The notes beneath the pieces were generated by a model that searched no databases, was not told the DNA's origin, and worked only from the letters and a program-made list of their open reading frames with translations. The position numbers and the translations under genes are program-made. From positions 62,001 through 126,000 of the forward strand of contig CAVYRN010000007.1 of NCBI GenBank assembly GCA_963771015.1: DNA of 64,000 bases. Direction: 5' to 3'. This DNA comes from CAVSJJ01 sp963771015. Its GTDB lineage: Bacteria; Actinomycetota; Actinomycetes; Actinomycetales; Dermatophilaceae. Positions within the stretch are counted from its first letter, which is position 1. The number at the start of each line of letters is the position of its first letter. Below, in pieces: positions 51,669 through 59,320 of the stretch.

Positions 51669-51944
51669 TCAGCGCCCGCCCCGGTCGGGGATGCGGCGCG
51701 CATAGGCACGCAGCCGCTCGATGGCGTCGGGGTCGGGCAGGCGGCCGCTCCAGCGGGACAGCGCCCGATGCAGCGCCCGATGCTCCGCCGCGGTCTGGGT
51801 ACACCTCTCGCACACGGCCAGATGGGCCTCGAGCCGGGAGACCTCGGCGGGGGCCAGCGGGGCCGCCGGGTCTGCGTCGAGGTAGCGCTGGATGTGGCGG
51901 GCCGACCAGCGGCACGTCATCATCTCTCGCAGTGACTGCGTCAT
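51669..51944 (-). CDS. Zinc-binding anti-sigma factor
   Basis: A 91-residue cytoplasmic protein. RHIQRYLDADPA, then EAHLAVCERCTQ, carries the His-x3-Cys-x2-Cys zinc cluster of ZAS-type anti-sigma factors. There is no membrane segment, so it is a soluble, possibly redox-sensing anti-sigma in the manner of RsrA. Its start overlaps the sigma-factor stop (ATGA), so the two are made together, as expected of a sigma/anti-sigma pair. Confidence 0.85.
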   Translation of the reverse strand: MTQSLREMMTCRWSARHIQRYLDADPAAPLAPAEVSRLEAHLAVCERCTQTAAEHRALHRALSRWSGRLPDPDAIERLRAYARRIPDRGGR

Positions 51945-52504
51945 GCGAACCTTCCTGGGGTGAGGGCCGCCGGACCCAGCCGGCGACGGACGCGGTCACG
52001 GGCGCGGCTGAGCCGTGACATGACGGTGCCGATGGGGACGCCCAACACGGCGGCGGCCTCGGCATACGAGAGGTCGTGGACGTCCACGAGGATGAGCGTC
52101 GCTCGGAACTTGGGGTCCAGCTCGGCCACCGCGGTGGACAGCTGCTCGCTCAGGGTGCCGTCGAGGACGGCGTCCTCGGCGCTGGGGGTCTCGGCGGCGC
52201 CGAAGGCGGGGCGGGCGTCGCGGACGAGGTCCCAGTCGTCGACCGGGTCGGGGCGTCGGCGCCGGTGCATGTTGATGTTGGTCCGCCGGACGATGGTGAG
52301 CAGCCAGGCCCGGGGGTGTCTCCCGTCGAACCCGTCCAGCCCGCGGAACGCCCGCAGCAGCGACTCCTGGACCAGGTCCTCGGCGTCGGTCGGGTTGCCG
52401 GTCAGCGACCTGGCCACCCGCAGCATCACCTCGATCTCGGGCTCGACGTAGTCCCGGAACGCGCGGGCACGCTCCTGCTCGGTGATCTTCGGCGCTCCGG
52501 TCAC
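51941..52504 (-). CDS. ECF sigma factor
   Basis: Group IV RNA polymerase sigma factor of about 187 residues. Region 2: VARSLTGNPTDAEDLVQESLLRAFRGLDGF, then HPRAWLLTIVRRTNINMHRRRRP. Region 4: ELDPKFRATLILVDVHDLSYAEAAAVLGVPIGTVMSRLSRARDRVRR (positions ~135-180). It resembles SigR/SigE-type factors with ZAS anti-sigma partners. GTG 52504 is chosen; the long open frame upstream is not protein-like. A GGAAC/GTT pair upstream could be its own promoter. Confidence 0.87.
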   Translation of the reverse strand: MTGAPKITEQERARAFRDYVEPEIEVMLRVARSLTGNPTDAEDLVQESLLRAFRGLDGFDGRHPRAWLLTIVRRTNINMHRRRRPDPVDDWDLVRDARPAFGAAETPSAEDAVLDGTLSEQLSTAVAELDPKFRATLILVDVHDLSYAEAAAVLGVPIGTVMSRLSRARDRVRRRLGPAALTPGRFA

Positions 52505-52510
52505 AGTCCT

Positions 52511-52540
52511 GGAACCCGGTGGGACCTCGACGGTGTTCCC
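52511..52540 (-). promoter_or_regulatory. Possible ECF-type autoregulated promoter
   Basis: Reading toward the sigma gene, GGGAAC (52540-52535) and GTT (52515-52513) are separated by 19 bases, close to GGAAY-N18/19-GTT spacing of SigR-class promoters. If used, transcription would begin next to the GTG start at 52504, giving a leaderless message. Similar GGAAT...GTT spacing occurs at 52643-52669 ahead of the divergent membrane-protein gene. Sequence resemblance only. Confidence 0.35.
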
Positions 52541-52745
52541 ACGCGGCCATGACTCCTCTCCCGCGGCCCGAGCGCTCCCGTCACGACGCACCGGTCCGGG
52601 ACGGCCCGCAGCAACCCGGCGGCGCACCAATCTCGTTGTGGCGGAATCAATCCCGATCCCGGCCGGGTTCCTGGGGTGCGCTGCGACCGCGGCGCACGAT
52701 CGGTTCGCATGATCGACACGCCAGCACGAACACCGGGAGGACATC

Positions 52746-53324
52746 ATGGCCACCAGCACCACATCCGAGGCGGTTGCCGCCACACCGACGACGCAGGCCC
52801 TGACCCAGGTGGGCGTGCGCGGGGCCCTCCTCGGGGCCGGGGCATCCGTCGCGATGGGCGCCTTCGCGATGATGGCCGCGGCGACGTACCAGGGACTCGG
52901 TTTCTTCACCCCGCTCTACCACATCGCCTCGACGTTCATCTCGCCCAGCACGCTCATGACGTCCATGCAGCAGGCGGCGACCGGCCACACCTTCTACCTC
53001 GCCGCCGGGCCGGCGCTGCTCGGCGCGGTCATCCACATGATGGTCGGCGCGATGTATGCCGTCCCCTTCGCCGTGCTCGCCGCCCGGCTCCGGCTCGGCG
53101 GCCGCCTGCTGGTGGCCGGAGCCACCGCCTGGGGAGCCGTCGTGTTCGTCGTCAGCTCGTTCGTCGGGCTGCCGCTGGCTGCGGCGGTCCTCGGCAGCGG
53201 CGACCAGATCACCCGGATGGCCGCCAAGGTCGGCTACGGCACCTTCCTCGCCGAGCACCTGGCCTTCGGTCTCGCGCTCGGGCTGCTGCTCGTCGCCCGG
53301 CGGCGCTCCCCGCGCGCCGGGTGA
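52746..53324 (+). CDS. Small integral membrane protein, unknown family
   Basis: A 192-residue membrane protein with four hydrophobic segments (LLGAGASVAMGAFAMMAAAT, LLGAVIHMMVGAMYAVPFAV, LLVAGATAWGAVVFVVSSFV, LAFGLALGLLLVARR) and a Ser/Thr/Ala-rich start. ATG 52746 has GGGAGG at good spacing. Gly- and Met-rich helices are reminiscent of small transporters, but I recognise no family. Divergent from the ECF sigma gene, it is a plausible member of that regulon. Confidence 0.75.
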   Translation: MATSTTSEAVAATPTTQALTQVGVRGALLGAGASVAMGAFAMMAAATYQGLGFFTPLYHIASTFISPSTLMTSMQQAATGHTFYLAAGPALLGAVIHMMVGAMYAVPFAVLAARLRLGGRLLVAGATAWGAVVFVVSSFVGLPLAAAVLGSGDQITRMAAKVGYGTFLAEHLAFGLALGLLLVARRRSPRAG

Positions 53325-53425
53325 CCGGCGACGTCGCGCCCGGCCCGAGCGACCCCGGTCGGGCGCGGGCGACGTACCGGCACCTCTCGCCCCTGGCCGG
53401 GCGGTTCCGTCCGACGACGTGTTGC

Positions 53426-55657
53426 TCAGCGCGCCCGCAGGTGGAGCAGAGCGCCCTGCCCGGGGCCGAGCAACGGGGCCGGCAGGCCCAGCCGCCCGAG
53501 CACGACGCCGGTGAGCTCGACCCGGCCGGCGTCCCACCAGGGCGGCGCGCCGCCGACCAGGTGGGCATGGCCCGCCTCGTCCCGCCTGGTGACCTCGTAG
53601 CGGATCGCGGGGTCCAGCCCGGGGAGCCGGAGCCGGCTCGGCACCTCGTCCGCCGAGGTGGCGAGGCGGACGTACCAGAAGGCGGCCTCGCGCCGGTCCT
53701 CGGCGACGACGCCGGACAGCCACGCCCCCGGGTCGGGATGGTCGGCCCGGACGACGTCGCCGGAGTGGATGAGCGGCCGGAGCTCGCGGTACAGCCCGGT
53801 CCAGGCCGTCAGCGCCGCCAGCTCGGCCTCGGTGCACTCGCCGATGTCCCACTCGATCCCGGCATGCCCGAACAGGGCGGTGAGGGTGCGGAACCCCAGG
53901 TCCGACGCGCGGCCCGTGGTGTGGGCCCGAGGTGGGCCGACGTGGCTGCCCACGAGCTCCGGGGGGACGAGCAGGCCCGTCCAGCGCTGGATGGCCTGTC
54001 GTTCGACGGGGTCGTTGGTGTCCGAGCCCCACACCCGGTCCGTGTGCTCGAGGATCCCGAGGTCGACCCGGGCACCTCCCGAGGAGCATGACTCGATCTC
54101 CAGCCCCGGGTGCCGAGCCCGCAGCTCGTCCATGAGGCGGTAGAGGGCGAGGGTCTGGCCGCGGATCGCCCCGCGCCGACCGCCTCCGGCGACGCCGGTC
54201 GTGGCCTCGTGGAGGTCCCGGTTGTGGTCCCACTTGAGGTAGTCCACGCCGATCTCGGTGACCAGGCTGTCGAGCCGCTCCAGCAGGTACGCCGACACGG
54301 CCGGGTTGCCGACGTCGAGGACCTGTTGGTGCCGCCACGGCCGCGGCAGAGCTCCGTCCGCCCCGGCCGTGAGGTCCGCGGCGGCGACCTCGCGAGGAGC
54401 GAGCACCCAGTCCGGATGCGCGCGGGCGAGGTCCGAGTCCGGGTTGACCATCTCGGGCTCCACCCAGAGCCCGAACTCCATGCCCAGGCCATGGACGGTG
54501 TCCGCGAGGGGCCGAAGGCCCGCGGGCCACACCGCGGGGTCGACGAACCAGTCCCCCAGCCCGGCCAGGTCGTCCCGGCGGTGGAGGAACCAGCCGTCGT
54601 CGAGGACGAACCGCTCGACCCCGATGAGCGCGGCGGTGCGGGCCAGGGCCTCGAGCCGCGCCTGGTCGTGGTCGAAGTACACGGCCTCCCAGGTGTTGAG
54701 GACGAGCGGCCGGGGGCGGCTCGGGTGGGTCGGCCGGGCTCGCAGCCAGCGGTGGATCCGAGCGCTCGCCGAGTCGAGCCCGGCGGCGCCGTAGGAGAAG
54801 GACACCCACGGGGCGGCATACGACTCCCCGGGGGCGAGCCGGACCTCTCCGGGCAACAACAGCTCCCCTCCCCCGAGGATCCCCGAGCCGGCGCCGCCGG
54901 TCCCCTCCGGGAGCCGTTCGGCGAGGTGCAGGTGGTTACCGCTCCAGGCCACGTGGACCGCCCACACCTCGCCGGACCGGAAGCCGAACCCCGCCGTCCC
55001 GGACACGAGGACGAGGGTGGCGTCGTGGCCGGTCCGCCCGCGACGGGACGCGCGCTGAGTCGTCCCGTGGAAGAAGGGCCGGCGCTGCGGGCTGCGCTCG
55101 CGGCACCACCGGCCGGTCAGGTCCAACAGCTCCGTCGCCTGGTCGGGGACGGGGAGGGTGGCCACGACCGAGTCCAGGGTGTACGTCCCCTCGCCGGTGT
55201 TGGTGACGGTATGCCGCAGCCGCGCGAGACCGGACGGCTCGAGCCGCAGCTCGGACTCCACCGCCAGGCCGGCCTCGACGGCCTCGGCACGCACGACGGC
55301 GCACTGGGCGCCGGTGCCGTCGGTGGTCACCACGGGGGCGCCCGCCACGGCGAACCGGGGGAACGGGTCCGCGCCGTCGCGGTGACCGGACAGGCCCGGC
55401 GTCCCGGACCACCCGTCGGCCTGGCCGGGGAGGACGGACACGCCCCACGGGTCGTCGAGGCCGCTGTGGGGCAGGCCGTTGCGCAGCGCCGTCGCGATCG
55501 TCCGCCGGTCGGACTCGTCGAGCGCGCCCGGGTCGGCCCCCCAGTGGAGCACCCGCGGCAGACCCGGACCGCCGACGTCGAGGAGGATGCCGACACCCGA
55601 GGCACGCAGCAGCAGGGGAGCCGGGTGGGGCGCCGTCGTCGGGTCCGTGGCGCTCAC
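53426..55657 (-). CDS. GH36 alpha-galactosidase
   Basis: A 743-residue cytoplasmic alpha-galactosidase releasing galactose from raffinose-type sugars. An N-terminal beta-supersandwich precedes the TIM barrel: VLNTWEAVYFDHD, VLDDGWFLHRRDD, FGLWVEPEMVNPDSDL, the nucleophile in YLKWDHNRDL, the conserved SCSSGGARVDLGIL and the acid/base Asp in WGSDTNDP. The GTG start overlaps the stop of the second permease (GTGA), making it the last gene of the importer operon. High confidence in family; the linkage to galT-galK supports galactosides. Confidence 0.9.
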   Translation of the reverse strand: MSATDPTTAPHPAPLLLRASGVGILLDVGGPGLPRVLHWGADPGALDESDRRTIATALRNGLPHSGLDDPWGVSVLPGQADGWSGTPGLSGHRDGADPFPRFAVAGAPVVTTDGTGAQCAVVRAEAVEAGLAVESELRLEPSGLARLRHTVTNTGEGTYTLDSVVATLPVPDQATELLDLTGRWCRERSPQRRPFFHGTTQRASRRGRTGHDATLVLVSGTAGFGFRSGEVWAVHVAWSGNHLHLAERLPEGTGGAGSGILGGGELLLPGEVRLAPGESYAAPWVSFSYGAAGLDSASARIHRWLRARPTHPSRPRPLVLNTWEAVYFDHDQARLEALARTAALIGVERFVLDDGWFLHRRDDLAGLGDWFVDPAVWPAGLRPLADTVHGLGMEFGLWVEPEMVNPDSDLARAHPDWVLAPREVAAADLTAGADGALPRPWRHQQVLDVGNPAVSAYLLERLDSLVTEIGVDYLKWDHNRDLHEATTGVAGGGRRGAIRGQTLALYRLMDELRARHPGLEIESCSSGGARVDLGILEHTDRVWGSDTNDPVERQAIQRWTGLLVPPELVGSHVGPPRAHTTGRASDLGFRTLTALFGHAGIEWDIGECTEAELAALTAWTGLYRELRPLIHSGDVVRADHPDPGAWLSGVVAEDRREAAFWYVRLATSADEVPSRLRLPGLDPAIRYEVTRRDEAGHAHLVGGAPPWWDAGRVELTGVVLGRLGLPAPLLGPGQGALLHLRAR

Positions 55658-56565
55658 CCCTTCGTCGATCCCAACGTCAGCCCGGCGACGAACTGCTTCT
55701 GGAGCAGGAAGAAGATCACGAGGACGGGGATCGCGACGATGACCGATCCGGCCGCAACGAGGTTGAGGTCGGTGAAGAACTGGCCGCGCAGGTTGTTCAG
55801 CGAGCTCGTCACCGGGAACTTCGACCCGGACTGGACGAGGACGGTGGCCCAGAAGAACTCGTTGTAGATCCAGGTGACCTCGAGGACGGCCAGCGCGGCC
55901 ATGGGGGGACGGCACAGCGGCAGCGTGAGCTGCCAGAACTGCCGCCACACGCTCGCGCCGTCGACCATCCCGGACTCGTAGAGCTCCTTGGGCAGCGTCT
56001 TCATGTAGTTGCTGAGGACGAAGGTGCAGAACCCGGTCTGGAACGCCGTGTTGACGAGGATGAGGCCCCAGTAGCTGTCCAGCAGCATCCCCGAGTCGCT
56101 CATCCAGGTCGGCAGCGGGATCGCGCGGTACAGCCGGAACAGCGGGATGAGTAGCGACTGCTGGGGGAGCAGGTTGGCGGCCGTGAACAGGCCCAGCATG
56201 GCGATGTTGAACTTGAAGCTGAACCGGGCCAGCACGAAGGCGACGGACGAGGAGAGGAACAGGGTGAGCAGCACCGCCGGCACGGTGATGTAGACGGAGT
56301 TGAGGAAGTGCGTGGTGAAGTCGCCCTGCTCCCACGCGTTCTTGTAGTTGTCCAGCGTCCACCCGCCGAGCGAGACGTAGCCGTGGACCGAGGTGTAGGC
56401 GTAGTCGCGGAGGGAGTTGAGGACCGCCCAGGCGATCGGGAAGAGCCAGGCGAGGGCGATGACGGCGAGGAACACGTGCAGGAGGAGCCGGACCGGGGTG
56501 ATCCTGGGCCGGCGCTTGGGGGCGACCGTGCGGGTCTCGGTCTGCTCCACGGTGACGGTGGCCAT
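55654..56565 (-). CDS. ABC sugar importer permease (MalG type)
   Basis: A 303-residue CUT1-type permease with six helices. The EAA loop ELYESGMVDGASVWRQFWQLTLPLCRPPMAA contacts the ATPase. A cytoplasmic start (RTVAPKRRPRITPVRLLLH) precedes helix 1. Its start overlaps the first permease stop (TGATG). No ATPase gene is in the operon, so a shared MsiK-type ATPase encoded elsewhere is likely, as is usual for CUT1 systems in actinobacteria. Confidence 0.9.
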   Translation of the reverse strand: MATVTVEQTETRTVAPKRRPRITPVRLLLHVFLAVIALAWLFPIAWAVLNSLRDYAYTSVHGYVSLGGWTLDNYKNAWEQGDFTTHFLNSVYITVPAVLLTLFLSSSVAFVLARFSFKFNIAMLGLFTAANLLPQQSLLIPLFRLYRAIPLPTWMSDSGMLLDSYWGLILVNTAFQTGFCTFVLSNYMKTLPKELYESGMVDGASVWRQFWQLTLPLCRPPMAALAVLEVTWIYNEFFWATVLVQSGSKFPVTSSLNNLRGQFFTDLNLVAAGSVIVAIPVLVIFFLLQKQFVAGLTLGSTKG

Positions 56566-57518
56566 CACTTGTCCTCTCGCAGCACGGTGACCAGGTAGAT
56601 CGAGATGAACACGACGGAGACGATGAGCATGAACGTCGCGAGGGCGGAGCCGAAGCCGATCCGGCTGGCCTCGCCGACGACGTTCTGGGTCACCAGGGCG
56701 GAGATGAGCTCCAGGCCGTTGCGGCCCTTGTTGATCACCCAGACCAGGTCGAACGCCCGCAGCGCCTCGATGACGGTGATCACCAGGACGATGACGTTGA
56801 TCGGGCGCATGACGGGGAAGACGATCCGGAAGAACGTCTGCACCTGGGTGGCGCCGTCGACGGTGGCCGCCTCGCGCAGGGTGGGATCGACGCCCTTCAA
56901 CCCGGCGAGGTAGAGCAGCATGATGTACCCGACATGGCGCCAGCTCGCCGCCACCAGCACGGCCCAGATGTTGATCGAGGGGTCGCCGTACCAGTCGATC
57001 TTCGTCCCGAGGACGGCGTTGAGCAGCCCCTGGTCGCGGGAGTAGAACAGCTGCCAGATGAACCCGACGAGGGCCAGGGAGAGCACGACGGGAAGGTAGA
57101 TCGACGTCTGGTAGATCCGGCTTCCCTTGATCTCCTTGTCGAGCAGGACCGCGAGGAACATCCCGAACGGCGTCGCCACGAAGAACAGCACGGCGAGCCA
57201 CAGCAGGTTGTGCTGGACGGCCGGGACGAACGGCGGGTAGATCGTGAGGACGTTCTCGTAGTTGGTCGTCCCCACCCACTTGATGGTGTCGAGCCCGCCG
57301 ATGCCGTTCCAGCTGGTGAAGGAGAGCAGCACCGTGGCGATGGCCGGCAACCACACCAGGACCAGGACGAGCAGCAGCGGGACGGCGACCATGAGTGCCA
57401 CGACGATGCGGTCGCGCGTGGTGAACTGGTGCAGCCGACGCCGTCCGGCCCCCCGTGTCGGGTCGGCGGGCGCCACCGGGGCCTCCACAGCGGTCGCCGA
57501 CTCATTCGGTCTCGGCAT
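56565..57518 (-). CDS. ABC sugar importer permease (MalF type)
   Basis: A 317-residue CUT1 permease with six helices; helix 1 is VVALMVAVPLLLVLVLVWLP and the EAA loop is TLREAATVDGATQVQTFFRIVFPVMRP. GSRIYQTSIYLPVVLSLALVG is the conserved region before the core helices. It is the second gene of the importer operon, after the binding protein and separated from it by a strong hairpin. Sugar specificity cannot be read from the permease; the neighbours suggest alpha- or beta-galactosides. Confidence 0.9.
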   Translation of the reverse strand: MPRPNESATAVEAPVAPADPTRGAGRRRLHQFTTRDRIVVALMVAVPLLLVLVLVWLPAIATVLLSFTSWNGIGGLDTIKWVGTTNYENVLTIYPPFVPAVQHNLLWLAVLFFVATPFGMFLAVLLDKEIKGSRIYQTSIYLPVVLSLALVGFIWQLFYSRDQGLLNAVLGTKIDWYGDPSINIWAVLVAASWRHVGYIMLLYLAGLKGVDPTLREAATVDGATQVQTFFRIVFPVMRPINVIVLVITVIEALRAFDLVWVINKGRNGLELISALVTQNVVGEASRIGFGSALATFMLIVSVVFISIYLVTVLREDK

Positions 57519-57629
57519 TGAGACCCCTCTCCGTGTCCGCCGCCGCCACCGGGCCCCTTGGCGTGACCCGGCTGAGCCGCTGGCTTCGAGCAGTTGGGAC
57601 CAACGCTAGCGATGCCGGCCCCCGAGTGG

Positions 57630-57665
57630 GGACGGGCAGCACGCCGACTGGCGTGCTGCCCGTCC
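57630..57665 (-). terminator. Perfect 16-bp hairpin between binding-protein and permease genes
   Basis: Arms 57630-57645 and 57650-57665 are perfectly complementary over 16 bp with a four-base loop, six bases after the binding-protein stop codon. No T-tract follows on the minus strand. In binding-protein-dependent transporter operons such hairpins commonly stabilise the upstream message or terminate part of the transcripts, so more binding protein than permease is made. Confidence 0.75.
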
Positions 57666-57671
57666 GGACCC

Positions 57672-59018
57672 TCACACGAAGATCGACTTCGCCTGGGCCT
57701 CGATGCTGTTGCACAGGCCGTCGACGTCCGACGGCTTGCCGATGAACGTCTGGATGGCGGGGATCATCACCGTGGACGCGAAGTCGGGGCGCGTGTCCCG
57801 ATCCATGAACTGGGCGATGTTCTTCGCCGACCCGATGAGCTCGGCCGACTTCTTCTGCACGTCGTTGTAGAACGAGGTGTCGGCGTTGGTGTTGGCCAGG
57901 ACGTCCGAGGTGTCGGTCTTGCCGTAGATGGTCTCCGCCTCCGGCGTCCCGAGGTAGGCCAGGAAGTCCTTGGCCGCGGCCTCGTTGGACGGCTTCTTCG
58001 CCATCATGAAGCCGTCGATGGGGGCGTCGAGGGCGTCGGACCCGATCGTCGAGTCGATCTCCGGGAAGGTGAAGAAGTCCAGGTCCTTGCCCTGGTCGAC
58101 CTGCTGGGACACGAACGAGCCGAGGAGGTACATCCCGGCCTTGCCCTGCTGGAGGGACTGCGCGGCCTCCTGCCAGGTGCGACCCAGAGACGCGGGCTGG
58201 TGCAGCGGCAGCAGCTCGGCCCAGGTGGAGAAGACCTGCTTGACCTTGGGGTCGTTCCAGGCGTGCTTGTGCGCCATCAGGTCGATGTGGAACTGGAACC
58301 CGTTGATCCGCATGTTGAGGATGTCGAAGGTGCCCATCGCCGGCCAGCCGTCCTTGTCGCCGAACGCGATGGGGACCAGGCCGTCCTTCTTCATCTGGGC
58401 GCCGAGCGTCTTCATCTCGTCGAGCGTCTTGGGCGCGGTGTAGCCGTACTTGGCGAACACCGACGGCCGGTAGAAGACGGCCCACGGGTAGTTGTAGAGC
58501 GGGACGAAGTACTGCTTGCCGTCGTCGCCGGTCGATGCCGTCTTGAACGCATCGCTGAAGCCGGTGAAGTTGCTCCACACGTCGCTGATGTCACCCGCCA
58601 GGCCCTGGGAGGCGAAGAAGCGCATCCGGTAGCCGGCGAACCAGGTGAACACGTCGTCGGGCTTGCCCTGGAGGTAGTTGTTGATGTTCTCCTGGAACGT
58701 GTTGTGGTCGACCGTGTTCATCTTGACGGTCACGGCGCTGGTCTTGGCGTGGTACGCGTCGGCCACCGCCTGCATCGCGGCCTTCGGGATGGCGTCGGAG
58801 TAGTTGGAGCCGACGGTCAGCGTGCCGGTCGGCGCGCCGCCAGCCGAGGTGCCGGCCGAGCTGCCCCCACCGCACGCTGCGAGCAGGGCAGGGAGGCCGA
58901 AGGCGGCACCAGCAGCCATCGCCCCCTTGATGACCGTGCGACGCCCGACACCGGCGCCTGCCACGGATGGAGGGACGAGACGGGCGAGGTACTCCGCCTC
59001 GGACTGGGGACGGGACAT
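57672..59018 (-). CDS. ABC sugar importer substrate-binding lipoprotein
   Basis: A 448-residue extracellular solute-binding protein, family 1. The twin-arginine start GRRTVIKGAMAAG with a lipobox LLAAC suggests Tat export and lipid anchoring. The mature part has ADAYHAKTSAVTVKMNTVDH, FTWFAGYRMRFFASQG, YNYPWAVFYRPSVFAKYGY and GKAGMYLLGSFVSQQ, typical of CUT1 binding proteins. ATG 59018 has AAGGAGG ideally placed. First gene of the operon, under the promoter at 59099-59126. Confidence 0.9.
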   Translation of the reverse strand: MSRPQSEAEYLARLVPPSVAGAGVGRRTVIKGAMAAGAAFGLPALLAACGGGSSAGTSAGGAPTGTLTVGSNYSDAIPKAAMQAVADAYHAKTSAVTVKMNTVDHNTFQENINNYLQGKPDDVFTWFAGYRMRFFASQGLAGDISDVWSNFTGFSDAFKTASTGDDGKQYFVPLYNYPWAVFYRPSVFAKYGYTAPKTLDEMKTLGAQMKKDGLVPIAFGDKDGWPAMGTFDILNMRINGFQFHIDLMAHKHAWNDPKVKQVFSTWAELLPLHQPASLGRTWQEAAQSLQQGKAGMYLLGSFVSQQVDQGKDLDFFTFPEIDSTIGSDALDAPIDGFMMAKKPSNEAAAKDFLAYLGTPEAETIYGKTDTSDVLANTNADTSFYNDVQKKSAELIGSAKNIAQFMDRDTRPDFASTVMIPAIQTFIGKPSDVDGLCNSIEAQAKSIFV

Positions 59019-59063
59019 GGCATCCTCCTTTGGCGCTTCGCTGCGCCTTGCGTTGTCGAGAGC

Positions 59064-59078
59064 GAACAGAACTGAACG
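59064..59078. promoter_or_regulatory. Tandem GAACN pentamer repeat, candidate DeoR operator
   Basis: Three perfect tandem GAACN units (GAACA, GAACT, GAACG) lie just downstream of the -10 element of the importer promoter and upstream of the binding-protein start. DeoR-family repressors often bind short tandem direct repeats, and a DeoR gene is in the divergent operon. Binding is inferred. Confidence 0.45.
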
Positions 59079-59098
59079 CAATCTCACAGGATGCCGCC

Positions 59099-59126
59099 AG
59101 CATACGACCCAGCCCGCTCTTGTCAA
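59099..59126 (-). promoter_or_regulatory. Consensus-like promoter of the sugar importer operon
   Basis: Reading on the minus strand, TTGACA (59126-59121) and TATGCT (59104-59099) are 16 bases apart, a near-consensus vegetative promoter that is unusual in such GC-rich DNA. It lies about 80 bases ahead of the binding-protein start. The rest of the 302-base divergent gap shows no other clear element apart from a TTGACT at 59285-59290 that could serve the beta-galactosidase gene. Confidence 0.7.
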
Positions 59127-59320
59127 TACGCCTGTGCGTGCTGTGACCAAATCGCATCAAAGCCGCCTGCCCTCTGCTCTTCCGGGCGGCTGGGCCGCGC
59201 GGCGACCCGGCGCGTGGCACGCTCGGCACGTTCCGAGGCCGGTCGGGAATCAACATCCGGGTTGGGTCAAGGATGGTGGAATGTGTTGACTTTGGCGGGA
59301 CACCGGTCCACCCTTCGAGG

